From Clostridiaceae bacterium (GTDB taxonomy: Bacteria; Bacillota; Clostridia; Saccharofermentanales; DTU023): a stretch of 6,239 nt of DNA. The notes below the pieces were generated by a model that saw only the letters and a program-made list of their open reading frames with translations, was not told the origin of the DNA and did not search any database. The translations under genes were made by a program, and so were the position numbers. The stretch lies in contig JAAZGN010000148.1 in assembly GCA_012511185.1 (NCBI GenBank), positions 1 through 6,239 of the forward strand. The letters are read 5' to 3'. Below are positions 1-6,233 of this stretch, in pieces (the first letter of the stretch is position 1; every line of letters begins with the position of its first letter).

Positions 1-401
1 AGACCGGGCTTATCATCGGCATCGTCGCCGGTGTCGTGGTCATCGCCATCGCCATTGCCTTGGTCTTGATTCTCACCGGTGGTGGAGGCGGCTTCTCAGG
101 CAAATGGGTTGTCACGGATACAGAGGGCTGGAGTGATTACGAAGAGGGGCTCATCTTCAATATCAAGGGCGGTACCCTGACCTTCGAAGCGCCCAAGGAT
201 ACTCCCGATGATCTCAAGGGAATGTACGAGCTGATGAATTTGATCAAAACCAAGTACAAGACCTCGGGAGATACGCTGACCCTCACGGTTGAATTTTTCG
301 GCCAAAAGGAAGAGACTGTCATGCGCTACGAGCTGGCGGGTGATACCTTGAAACTCTATGATGAGGATAACGATGTGACCGTTTTGAAACGATACAAGTA
401 G
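1..401 (+). CDS. Membrane-anchored protein with small extracytoplasmic beta-rich domain (5' end missing)
   Basis: The frame is open from the first full codon (position 3) with no stop upstream, so the gene begins outside the window. The GTG at 36 lies inside the membrane helix and has no ribosome binding site, so it is not the start. The 132 visible codons show a hydrophobic helix (about codons 2-25, rich in Ile, Val and Ala), a glycine run (GGGGG), then a domain of about 100 residues beginning GKWVVTD and ending in alternating beta-type segments (GDTLTLTVEF, YELAGDTLKLY, VTVLKRYK). This resembles DUF5640/lipocalin-like domains, in which a 'G.W' strand is followed by 'GDtLtL' strands, often placed behind a zinc-ribbon and a single helix in Clostridia. 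A zinc ribbon, if present, would be upstream and unseen. The domain should face outward. Its function is unknown, and the gene is convergent with the transporter operon, so no link is implied. The family assignment is tentative; the coding call is firm. Confidence 0.8.
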   Translation, partial: TGLIIGIVAGVVVIAIAIALVLILTGGGGGFSGKWVVTDTEGWSDYEEGLIFNIKGGTLTFEAPKDTPDDLKGMYELMNLIKTKYKTSGDTLTLTVEFFGQKEETVMRYELAGDTLKLYDEDNDVTVLKRYK

Positions 402-425
402 CCGTCAGTCCGTTGGATAGAAAAA

Positions 426-457
426 GGACCGGCGTTTGACGCGCCGGTCCCTTTTTT
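426..457. terminator. Bidirectional Rho-independent terminator between convergent genes
   Basis: A perfect 9-bp stem, GGACCGGCG (426-434) and CGCCGGTCC (442-450), encloses a 7-base loop. It is followed on the plus strand by C and six T (451-457), and preceded by five A (421-425), which read as a T run on the minus strand. It lies 24 bases past the stop of the left gene and 50 bases past the stop of the heptad-repeat gene coming from the right. It can therefore end both transcripts. Confidence 0.9.
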
Positions 458-500
458 GTCTGTTTGACCGTCCACTGAATTATCGATGTTCGAATCCGGC

Positions 501-2468
501 CTAGCTCCCTGCAGGCGGTATCTCTGCAGTCATAAAGACAAACTGTACGCTTGATACTTCCGTGTTACGCTCCGATACGAAAGAACTTATCTCAAAACCC
601 TCGTTGGTAAACTCGTCAAGTTTCTCGCGGATGGCTTCCTCGAAAAGTGACCGCAGATCGCCCGTTTCGTCCCGCATCTGTGAAGCACCGGACGAAAGCT
701 GATTCACACCGTCCGCGAACCGGGTCAGGCCGCTGGAGTAATACTGATTCAGACCGTCGTTCAGTGCGGAGACACCACCAACGTATTCGGATGTGCCCGA
801 TGAAAGACCCTGCTCGGTATTTGTACCTTCAATGCCCGTCGCCAGTCCACCGATACCTTCATCGATGTAACGGGTCAAACCCCCGTGAAGCTCGGCATAA
901 CCCCTTTGAAGCTCATTCAAACCGTCGATCAAATCTCCGATCTGGCCAATCATGGGCCCCGCAGTTTCAATCATCCCGACCAAGTCGTCTGCCTTGTCAA
1001 GCAGTTTGCCAATTTCCCCCAGCATTTCCGTCGCCGACATATCGAGGTCCGGCAGACTGGCCAGAAGTTCAGATAAAACCTCCATCAATTCCCTGAAATC
1101 GCCATAGCGTTTGGAAAGCTTACCCAGGTTGGCCAGCTGTTGATAGACCTCGTCAGGAAGAGGGTCAGAGAAACCGTATCGCTCTTCCAGGTAAGCCTCC
1201 CAACCTGCGGGAGTATCGGGCAACACTACGCTATCGGGTAAATCCAGGCTCCGGATCAACTCAATCAATTCCTGTAAAATAGTGCGGAGATTCTCCATTT
1301 CCTCTTCGTAACCGCCAAGTATTTCAAGAACCTTGCCCAGCATCTCAATAAATTCAGACGCCTGGTGAAGCCGTTCAATATCTGCTTCACTGAATTCGGG
1401 CAGATCAAATGAATCGACCAAGTCGCGTGAAGGCAGGTTATCGGTAATCATGGTCAGTCCGTCGAGAACCTGTTTGGAACCCTTCTTCAGTTTGTTTCCT
1501 TCACTGAGCAAGGTGCGGGCGCCCTCCTCGAGCTCCCCGACCCCCTCTTCGAGCTTGCGGCCCCCATCGGCCAATTCCCCTGCGCCCGATTTGATCTGCC
1601 TGAAGGCGGCCAGCAAGTCGCCGTAGCCGCTCTTTAACTGACCCGCACCCTCCGCGAACCCGGCAATGCCCTCGGTAAGCTGATCCAGCGGTTCGAGCTC
1701 CTCTTCCATTTCCGAAAGGTCGATATCAAAAGACATGAGCACACCTGCCAGCGTGATCTGGCCCATGGCGAAATCGTTGACATCCATGACCAGCTTGATT
1801 ACCGTTTCCTGGCCGGGCAGGATAATGTAGTTCAGCTGCTGATCAATTCCGGCAGACGAGACAAGGAAACCTTCACTCGCCTCCTCGATGATGACCCGGT
1901 CCGGATCGACCGGGATACTGATCTGGAGCGCGTAATGCTCAAAGAAGGAAGAATCCACTGCCTCATTCTGCGTGATTCCAAGTTCCATTTCCAACCTGCC
2001 GGACACACCGGACAAGCTCAGGGGCTGCCTGGCCTGACCGTCCAGCCGGTAAGTGATTATAAAGTCCCAGGGAAGCTGGTTGGAATTCATGTTCCCCTGG
2101 TAATAATAATGGCCCTCAACCCCCTCCATGGTGATGGTGGATCCCTCCAGGACAGGCGGCACACTCCCCGTCAGCTGAACAACGCTTTCATAATCACCGT
2201 AATCGGTCAGGTTCGTTTTCTGCGTGGGATGAAAGTGATTGACAACGTAAATCTGGTCGACGGCGCCCGAAGCGTCCAGTTTGGCGTAGACAACTTCTCT
2301 TTTGCTCCTGTTGCCATTACTGAGTATGACCAGTTCACTTTCCTTGTCTGCGCTGACAGCGCCGGGGATCACGGCTAAGATAATGGCAACCAACACAAGG
2401 CCAATCAACGATTTCATCCAATTCTTGCGGTTTGCCCGCCTTCTTTTTTTCACACGTGTCTTGATCAT
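501..2468 (-). CDS. Exported X-X-X-Leu-X-X-Gly heptad-repeat coiled-coil protein, partner of MMPL transporter
   Basis: A 655-residue protein. Residues 1-19 are very basic (KKRRRANRK) and are followed by one hydrophobic segment (about 20-39) ending AVSA before Asp41, which looks like a signal peptide or an uncleaved N-terminal anchor. Residues 41-250 form a beta-rich domain. Residues about 264-338 and 510-597 carry L-x-x-G heptads (for example GELADGG, RKLEEGV, GELEEGA), the repeat type of YhgE/Pip-like and MMPL-associated proteins. Between them, about 355-510 is acidic, leucine-rich and probably coiled coil. The C-terminus (ISSFVSERN...SVQFVFMTAEI) looks like the closing segment of this family; no C-terminal membrane helix is present. 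The start ATG overlaps the transporter stop as ATGA and has a GAGAGG site 6 bases upstream, indicating translational coupling. It probably acts outside the membrane as a spacer, adaptor or periplasmic-partner-like part of the exporter; that role is inferred from context and no enzymatic motif is visible. Confidence 0.85.
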   Translation of the reverse strand: MIKTRVKKRRRANRKNWMKSLIGLVLVAIILAVIPGAVSADKESELVILSNGNRSKREVVYAKLDASGAVDQIYVVNHFHPTQKTNLTDYGDYESVVQLTGSVPPVLEGSTITMEGVEGHYYYQGNMNSNQLPWDFIITYRLDGQARQPLSLSGVSGRLEMELGITQNEAVDSSFFEHYALQISIPVDPDRVIIEEASEGFLVSSAGIDQQLNYIILPGQETVIKLVMDVNDFAMGQITLAGVLMSFDIDLSEMEEELEPLDQLTEGIAGFAEGAGQLKSGYGDLLAAFRQIKSGAGELADGGRKLEEGVGELEEGARTLLSEGNKLKKGSKQVLDGLTMITDNLPSRDLVDSFDLPEFSEADIERLHQASEFIEMLGKVLEILGGYEEEMENLRTILQELIELIRSLDLPDSVVLPDTPAGWEAYLEERYGFSDPLPDEVYQQLANLGKLSKRYGDFRELMEVLSELLASLPDLDMSATEMLGEIGKLLDKADDLVGMIETAGPMIGQIGDLIDGLNELQRGYAELHGGLTRYIDEGIGGLATGIEGTNTEQGLSSGTSEYVGGVSALNDGLNQYYSSGLTRFADGVNQLSSGASQMRDETGDLRSLFEEAIREKLDEFTNEGFEISSFVSERNTEVSSVQFVFMTAEIPPAGS

Positions 2469-4609
2469 CGTGTACCTCTCTGTAAAAGCTGATTGCCTTT
2501 GTTTCTTGCTTTGGCCTCCTCAGCGGAGGAGGTCCGCCGATAGGAATGGCGGTCGGGGATCATTTGGAGTTTCCATGTCGTTTTTTCGATGAAGCGGTCA
2601 AAGAGCCGCAAGAGGTTGGGGAGCAGGAAAAGAACCATGACAAGTGAAATCAGGGCGCCCCTCCCCAATACCAATCCCAGCTCTGAAACGACTGACATGC
2701 TGGAAACAGCGTATAGGGTAAAGCCCGCGGTAGCCAGGATGAGAGCCGGCGGAATAATGGAACCGGCTACGGTCTGCACCGTCTTCATTGCAGCCTCTTT
2801 GCGGTTCAGAAGCTGGCGGTGATCCATGTAATGCTGGGCCATCAGGATACCGTAGTCGACGGTCGCGCCCAGCTGAACCGTACTGATCACCAGATAACCG
2901 ATAAAGTTGAGCGGCGTGCCGGTCAGATAGGGAATGGCCAAGTTGATCCATATGGATAATTCAATGGTAAAGACCAGAAGCAGGGGAAGGGCCAGCGAAC
3001 GGAAGGCCAGCATGATGACCAGAGCGATGGCCAGGATGGCAAGACCGTTGACGATGATCATGTCCTTGTTAATGGTGGTCTTCAGGTCCAGCAACACGAA
3101 GTTGGAGCCGGCAAGGTGTGTATCGCCCTGCGGATAAGCCTCGTCTGCCATGTCCCTGATCTTCTCCGCCAGCTCATAGGTCTCAGGACTCTCCGCAGGT
3201 GATTCAGCGATCAGGATCAGCCGGCTGTACTGCTCTGAAACCAAAGATGAAATGACCCTGTCCGGTAAAATGTCAGGCGGAATGGCCGTGCCGACCTGGG
3301 TGACATAGCCGACCACCGATTTCATCTCAGGCAGGTCGAGCAAGTCACCGGCCAACTGCTCTTCCACCGCCCATTGTCCTTTGGGAACCAGCAGCACCAT
3401 CTGCATGTTCTCACCAAAATGTTCGTTCAGGAGTTCATTATCGCGCGCCTCCCGCGACCCGGTTGGAAAACTCGTGGCTCCGTAGAGGAAATCGTTGGAC
3501 CGTTGTCCGATGTAAGCCGGAAGTGCCACAACCGCGGCCACAATCATGACCGGGACGCCGATGCGGATGACAAGGCGGCTGAAAGTTTTGAATGAGGGCA
3601 ACAGCGTCCTGTGCGTTGTTTTGTCGATGATTTTGTAAGTGTAGACAGCAAGGACCGGCAAGAGCAGGAAGACACTCAAGAGGCTGAGAATAACTCCCTT
3701 GGCCAGGACAATTCCCATGTCGGGGCCGATACGAAATTGCATGAAGACAAGCGTCAGGAAGCCGAAGAAGGTGGTAAGTGCCGAAGACAGAATGGGGACC
3801 AGGCTTTTAACCATGGCAAGGCGCATGGCCTCTTCGATGGGATATCCCTCCTCCCGGAAGTCGCTGAAACGGTGCAGGAGGAAGATGGCATAGTCCATGG
3901 AAACGGCCAGTTGCAAGATGGAGGAGACTGCCTGGGTGATAAAAGAGACATCCTTAAAGATGATATTGGTTCCCATGTTGAGGAGTACGCCAACGAAAAT
4001 AACGACCATGAACAAAACGGGTTCAAACCATGACTTGGTCGCGATCAACAGGATAAGAAAGGCGACAGGGACCGCAATGGCGATGATCCGGGTGATCTCC
4101 AGGGTGATGGCGCTTTGCATATTGGCCGTCTCCACCACCTGGCCGCGGACGGCCCCTTCAGGGCCTGCAAGTTCCTGAAGCTCGCCGAGTATGTCCTGGG
4201 CCTTGGCCTCTTCGTCAACGGTTACGTGGTAAAGAGCCATACCGTCTTTGTAGAAACCTTCGACAACTTTCTGGTCGAGCAGGTCGATGGGCGTAGCCAG
4301 GTCAACCTGATCATCAAGCCAGAGGACCTCTTTGACATAAGGAAGAGCGGCAATCCTTTCCTTGACCTCGAGCGCCTGGGAAATCGTCAGGTCCGGTACA
4401 CCGATCTCCGCATTGGGGATGTCCTGGTCGTAGGCGTCTGCCATGGTCTCTATGGCAATGGTTGAGGCGGCAGTTTTGGGGACGTAGGAGAAAAGATCAA
4501 AGTTGGTCTTGACCTGAGTGGCGAAGTATCCGCTGACAACAGACAATGCAATGAAGAGCGCCAGGATGACGCCCTTGAATCTGATAATGAGTTGCGCAAC
4601 TTTGTTCAT
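2465..4609 (-). CDS. MMPL/RND-family transporter, 12 transmembrane segments
   Basis: A 714-residue integral membrane exporter of the RND superfamily, MMPL branch, which normally uses the proton gradient to move lipids, hydrophobic compounds or drugs. It shows the internal duplication of the family: helix 1 (about 11-30), a large outer loop (31-171), helices 2-6 (172-324), helix 7 (346-368), a second outer loop (369-514) and helices 8-12 (515-666). Each half has the Asp-Tyr pair in its fourth helix, SMDYAIFLLHRF (D239/Y240) and TVDYGILMAQHY (D585/Y586). These match the proton-relay pairs of mycobacterial MmpL3. A basic tail of about 45 residues follows helix 12. The ATG at 4609 is chosen because TAAGGGTGA lies just upstream at useful spacing; the in-frame GTG at 4615-4613 falls inside that site and would add two residues. 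It is the first gene of the operon and overlaps the heptad-repeat gene by ATGA. The substrate is not evident. Family call is very secure. Confidence 0.96.
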   Translation of the reverse strand: MNKVAQLIIRFKGVILALFIALSVVSGYFATQVKTNFDLFSYVPKTAASTIAIETMADAYDQDIPNAEIGVPDLTISQALEVKERIAALPYVKEVLWLDDQVDLATPIDLLDQKVVEGFYKDGMALYHVTVDEEAKAQDILGELQELAGPEGAVRGQVVETANMQSAITLEITRIIAIAVPVAFLILLIATKSWFEPVLFMVVIFVGVLLNMGTNIIFKDVSFITQAVSSILQLAVSMDYAIFLLHRFSDFREEGYPIEEAMRLAMVKSLVPILSSALTTFFGFLTLVFMQFRIGPDMGIVLAKGVILSLLSVFLLLPVLAVYTYKIIDKTTHRTLLPSFKTFSRLVIRIGVPVMIVAAVVALPAYIGQRSNDFLYGATSFPTGSREARDNELLNEHFGENMQMVLLVPKGQWAVEEQLAGDLLDLPEMKSVVGYVTQVGTAIPPDILPDRVISSLVSEQYSRLILIAESPAESPETYELAEKIRDMADEAYPQGDTHLAGSNFVLLDLKTTINKDMIIVNGLAILAIALVIMLAFRSLALPLLLVFTIELSIWINLAIPYLTGTPLNFIGYLVISTVQLGATVDYGILMAQHYMDHRQLLNRKEAAMKTVQTVAGSIIPPALILATAGFTLYAVSSMSVVSELGLVLGRGALISLVMVLFLLPNLLRLFDRFIEKTTWKLQMIPDRHSYRRTSSAEEAKARNKGNQLLQRGTR
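2515..2532 (-). other. Hairpin pairing an AGGAGG with CCTCCT near the 3' end of the transporter gene
   Basis: In the minus-strand transcript, CCTCCT (2532-2527) and AGGAGG (2520-2515) can pair around a 6-base loop. The AGGAGG is a perfect Shine-Dalgarno sequence with no start codon at useful distance, 46 bases before the ATG of the heptad-repeat gene. It could cause ribosome pausing and tune translational coupling, or it may be a by-product of the codons for Thr-Ser-Ser-Ala-Glu-Glu-Ala. The structure is seen; a function is speculative. Confidence 0.3.
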
Positions 4610-4611
4610 AT

Positions 4612-4620
4612 TCACCCTTA
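4612..4620 (-). promoter_or_regulatory. Ribosome binding site deciding the transporter start
   Basis: On the minus strand the sequence reads TAAGGGTGA, then AT and the ATG at 4609. Its AAGGG core lies 5 bases before the ATG. The GTG three codons' reach upstream (4615-4613) is part of this site and has its own purines directly abutting, too close to serve it. This favours the 714-residue product over the 716-residue one. Confidence 0.6.
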
Positions 4621-4667
4621 TAGCAGGAAAGGCCGTCTACTCCGATGCCACGGCCTCGCTTAGGGAA

Positions 4668-4697
4668 AGTATAAAGACATTGAATATTGGACTGCAA
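4668..4697 (-). promoter_or_regulatory. Candidate promoter of the MMPL operon
   Basis: Read on the minus strand, TTGCAG (4697-4692) is followed after 18 bases by TATACT (4673-4668), a 5-of-6 match to the -10 consensus. The -35 half is weak (only TTG matches). Transcription would begin near 4661, leaving a leader of about 50 bases before the ATG. The inverted repeat at 4727-4740 lies about 30 bases upstream of the -35 element, so repression from that site alone would need a bound complex reaching further in. Confidence 0.4.
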
Positions 4698-4705
4698 GTA
4701 ACGGA

Positions 4706-4751
4706 TTTACAACATCTGTCTTTTAGTCGACACATGTCGAATCTTTGTAAA
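4706..4751. repeat. Outer inverted repeat TTTACAA / TTGTAAA in the divergent control region
   Basis: TTTACAA (4706-4712) and TTGTAAA (4745-4751) are perfect 7-base inverted copies separated by 32 bases. They bracket the central TCGACA-CA-TGTCGA repeat, though the two are offset by about 5 bases in centre. A further GTAAC (4698-4702) / GTTAC (4758-4762) pair lies outside them. They could be secondary regulator contacts, or chance matches in an AT-richer stretch. Confidence 0.3.
4727..4740. promoter_or_regulatory. Candidate operator for the TetR regulator (TCGACA-CA-TGTCGA)
   Basis: A perfect inverted repeat with 6-base arms and a 2-base centre lies midway between the divergent transporter and regulator genes, about 118 bases from the transporter ATG and 82 from the regulator ATG. 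TetR dimers typically bind short near-perfect palindromes in the divergent region beside their own gene, and GACA-N2-TGTC cores are common for them. It overlaps the proposed -35 of the regulator, which fits autorepression. Binding is inferred. Confidence 0.55.
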
Positions 4752-4755
4752 GAAT
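4727..4755 (+). promoter_or_regulatory. Candidate promoter of the TetR regulator gene
   Basis: TCGACA (4727-4732) differs from the -35 consensus at one base. After 17 bases comes AAGAAT (4750-4755), a 4-of-6 match to the -10 consensus. Transcription would begin near 4762, giving a leader of about 60 bases. The -35 element is the left arm of the candidate operator, so the regulator would block its own promoter. The -10 is mediocre and the assignment is tentative. Confidence 0.35.
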
Positions 4756-4822
4756 ATGTTACGATTGTCACAAGAAAACACAAAATTTCAGAATCTACCC
4801 AGCCTGCAAAGGAGTTGGCAGT

Positions 4823-5527
4823 ATGACAAACCGGGACGGATCCGCCTCAGAAAAGAAAAATAAGCCGCTTGCCTCCCCCGCACAGGAAATCGTGATCCGG
4901 TCTTCAGGGGGTGACAGACGAAGCCGGCGAACTGCCCTGGCCTTGCAGCAGGGCCTGGTCGAGCTCTTGCTCGAAAAACCTCTTGCTGAGATTACTATCT
5001 CCGAATTAACCGAAAGAGCGGATGTCAGCCGCACCACCTTTTACCTTCATTACCGGAATATCGGGGATCTCTTCCAACAGATGGAAAACAACATCTACCT
5101 CCAGTTCGCGCAACTCATCCATCTGAGCATGACCGATGATCACAGCCTGCTCCACATTGAACCCGACGAAAATGGCGCACCGACCATGCCTGTGCTCCAT
5201 GAGGTCTTCAACTTCATCAAGAGCAATACCGCGCTGAGCGTTGTGCTCCTCAACAACCCGGACAGCACCTTTTTCAAAAAAATCTGGTCCACCGGACATG
5301 ATGTGTTGATTGAACGGATGGCTACCATCGAACCGGAGATGGACGTGAACCAGATTGAATACTATTATCTTTTTGTCATCAACGGTTTACGTGGCCTGAT
5401 CGAGCACTGGATTACCTCGAAGATGCGCGAACCGGTTCAGCAAATCGTTGAAATCGCCACGCGCTTCGTCTTGCGCAACATCGGTTTTCTCCTGTGGGGC
5501 GATGATGAAACACAACAACCGGTCTAA
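4823..5527 (+). CDS. TetR/AcrR-family transcriptional regulator, probable repressor of the divergent MMPL operon
   Basis: A 234-residue protein. Residues 1-30 are a polar, probably disordered extension longer than usual for the family. Residues about 35-80 form the DNA-binding domain, with the helix-turn-helix in ITISELTERADVSRTTFYLH (57-76): the 'T..ELTERADVSRTTFYLHYRN' pattern is diagnostic of TetR proteins. The helical remainder (about 81-226), with TALSVVLLNN and a YYLFVINGLRGLIEHWI helix near 180-197, resembles the TetR_C_7/8 (DhaS-like) ligand and dimer domain of Bacillota. The ATG is supported by AAAGGAG (4808-4814) at 8-base spacing; a GTG at codon 24 has a poorer site. It is transcribed away from the MMPL gene across a shared control region containing a palindrome. 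That arrangement usually means the regulator represses the exporter and is released by a substrate-like ligand. The ligand is unknown. Family secure; target inferred. Confidence 0.93.
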   Translation: MTNRDGSASEKKNKPLASPAQEIVIRSSGGDRRSRRTALALQQGLVELLLEKPLAEITISELTERADVSRTTFYLHYRNIGDLFQQMENNIYLQFAQLIHLSMTDDHSLLHIEPDENGAPTMPVLHEVFNFIKSNTALSVVLLNNPDSTFFKKIWSTGHDVLIERMATIEPEMDVNQIEYYYLFVINGLRGLIEHWITSKMREPVQQIVEIATRFVLRNIGFLLWGDDETQQPV

Positions 5528-5550
5528 CAACGTGCGAAGGAGACGGTCAA

Positions 5551-6114
5551 ATGGATACAGAAACAATGCGACTGGATCGCATCCGGCGTGACCTTGTGTC
5601 AGCAGCTGAAGAATTGATCAAAGAGGCGCTCTATACAAGGCCCGGAGACCTTTTTGTCCTCGGCTGCAGCACCAGCGAAGTCATGGGGGAGGCCATCGGG
5701 AAAGGATCCAATCTGGAGGTGGGTGAGGTCATTATTGAGGCTCTGCTCCCCGTCATCCGCGGTCACAAGCTCCACCTGGCCGTCCAGGGCTGCGAACACA
5801 TCAACCGTGCCCTGGTGGTTGAACGGGAGATCATGCTTCGCGATGATCTGGAAGAAGTCAATGTCATCCCTGAGCTGCATGCCGGCGGCGCCTGTTCCAT
5901 GGCAGCCTACGCGGCTTTCGACGATCCCGTCATGGTGGAACATATCGGGGCCTCCATTGGAATGGATATTGGTGATACGGAAATCGGCATGCATGTCCGC
6001 TTCGTCCAGCGACCGGTCAGACTCCCGGTCACCCATATCGGTCAGGCACGTGTGACCTCTCTCATGTACAGACCCAAACTGGTCGGCGGTGAGCGGGCGG
6101 TTCATCACCCCTGA
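5551..6114 (+). CDS. ywlG: UPF0340/DUF436 family protein (YwlG-like)
   Basis: A 187-residue soluble protein whose length and motifs fit the full UPF0340/DUF436 family, typified by Bacillus subtilis YwlG and common in Bacillota. Signature stretches are GDLFVLGCSTSEVMGEAIG (32-50), VQGCEHINRALVVERE (78-93), HAGGACSMAAYAAFDDPVMV (110-129) and HIGASIGMDIGDTEIGMHV (131-149). Its three cysteines (39, 81, 115) all lie in these conserved blocks, and with Glu82, His83 and His110 they could form a catalytic or metal site; that is inference. No reaction has been firmly assigned to the family. The ATG has AAGGAG (5537-5542) at 8-base spacing. The gene follows the regulator by 23 bases on the same strand with no terminator between, so co-transcription is likely. 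That spacing does not prove a shared role. No signal peptide or membrane helix is seen. Confidence 0.93.
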   Translation: MDTETMRLDRIRRDLVSAAEELIKEALYTRPGDLFVLGCSTSEVMGEAIGKGSNLEVGEVIIEALLPVIRGHKLHLAVQGCEHINRALVVEREIMLRDDLEEVNVIPELHAGGACSMAAYAAFDDPVMVEHIGASIGMDIGDTEIGMHVRFVQRPVRLPVTHIGQARVTSLMYRPKLVGGERAVHHP

Positions 6115-6118
6115 GATC

Positions 6119-6154
6119 AAAAAACCGCCCGGAATCTTTCGGTCCAGGGCGGTT
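6119..6154 (-). terminator. Rho-independent terminator of the tRNA-Thr transcript
   Basis: An 8-bp stem, AACCGCCC (6123-6130) and GGGCGGTT (6147-6154), encloses a 16-base loop that can extend the stem by GGA/TCC with one bulged base. On the minus strand it ends in a run of six T (6124-6119). It begins 3 bases after the tRNA CCA end. On the plus strand only two T follow the stem, so it would be a weak terminator for the UPF0340 gene, which ends 4 bases before it. Confidence 0.8.
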
Positions 6155-6157
6155 GCA

Positions 6158-6233
6158 TGGAGCCTGCGGACAGATTTGAACTCCCGACCTGCCGCTTACA
6201 AGGCGGCTGCTCTACCAGCTGAGCTACGCAGGC
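6158..6233 (-). tRNA. tRNA-Thr, anticodon UGU (reads ACA)
   Basis: A complete 76-base cloverleaf can be drawn on the minus strand. The acceptor stem GCCTGCG/CGCAGGC is seven perfect pairs, the D arm GCTC/GAGC encloses AGCTGGTA, and the anticodon stem GCCGC/GCGGC holds the loop CTTGTAA, giving TGT at positions 34-36 and A37. The variable loop is AGGTC and the T loop TTCAAAT. The CCA end is encoded, with T as discriminator base. The T stem GGGAG/CTGTC has one G-U pair and one G-G mismatch in the middle (51-63), which is unusual for a working tRNA. The identity is secure from the anticodon. The promoter would lie beyond the right edge. Confidence 0.96.

Noticed and set aside
484..499. GTTCGAATCC, resembling a tRNA T arm, possibly a tRNA remnant or attachment site
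   Set aside because: No flanking T-stem complement, acceptor stem or anticodon arm can be drawn, and there is no integrase or second copy nearby. It overlaps no other tRNA-like sequence, so a chance match is more likely.
647..1096. Plus-strand open frame of 149 codons opposite the heptad-repeat gene
   Set aside because: It lies wholly antisense to a well supported gene. Its product is rich in Arg, Pro, His and Ser with no domain pattern, as expected for a shadow frame.
3611..4033. Plus-strand open frame of 140 codons opposite the MMPL gene
   Set aside because: Antisense to conserved transmembrane helices. The highly polar composition (many Asp, Glu, Gln, Asn, His) is the mirror of hydrophobic codons, not a protein family.
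4610..4822. Possible riboswitch or structured leader in the divergent gap
   Set aside because: Only simple inverted repeats fitting protein-binding sites are visible. The transporter leader after the proposed start is about 50 bases, too short for known riboswitch classes, and no terminator or sequestering stem is seen.
4518..4826. Plus-strand open frame of 102 codons across the divergent control region
   Set aside because: It begins inside the MMPL coding region on the opposite strand and covers the promoter region, has no convincing ribosome binding site, and shows no domain pattern.
5599..6120. Minus-strand open frame of 173 codons opposite the UPF0340 gene
   Set aside because: The plus strand carries clear UPF0340 motifs and a good ribosome binding site. 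The antisense frame has no recognisable family, and its start falls in the terminator region.
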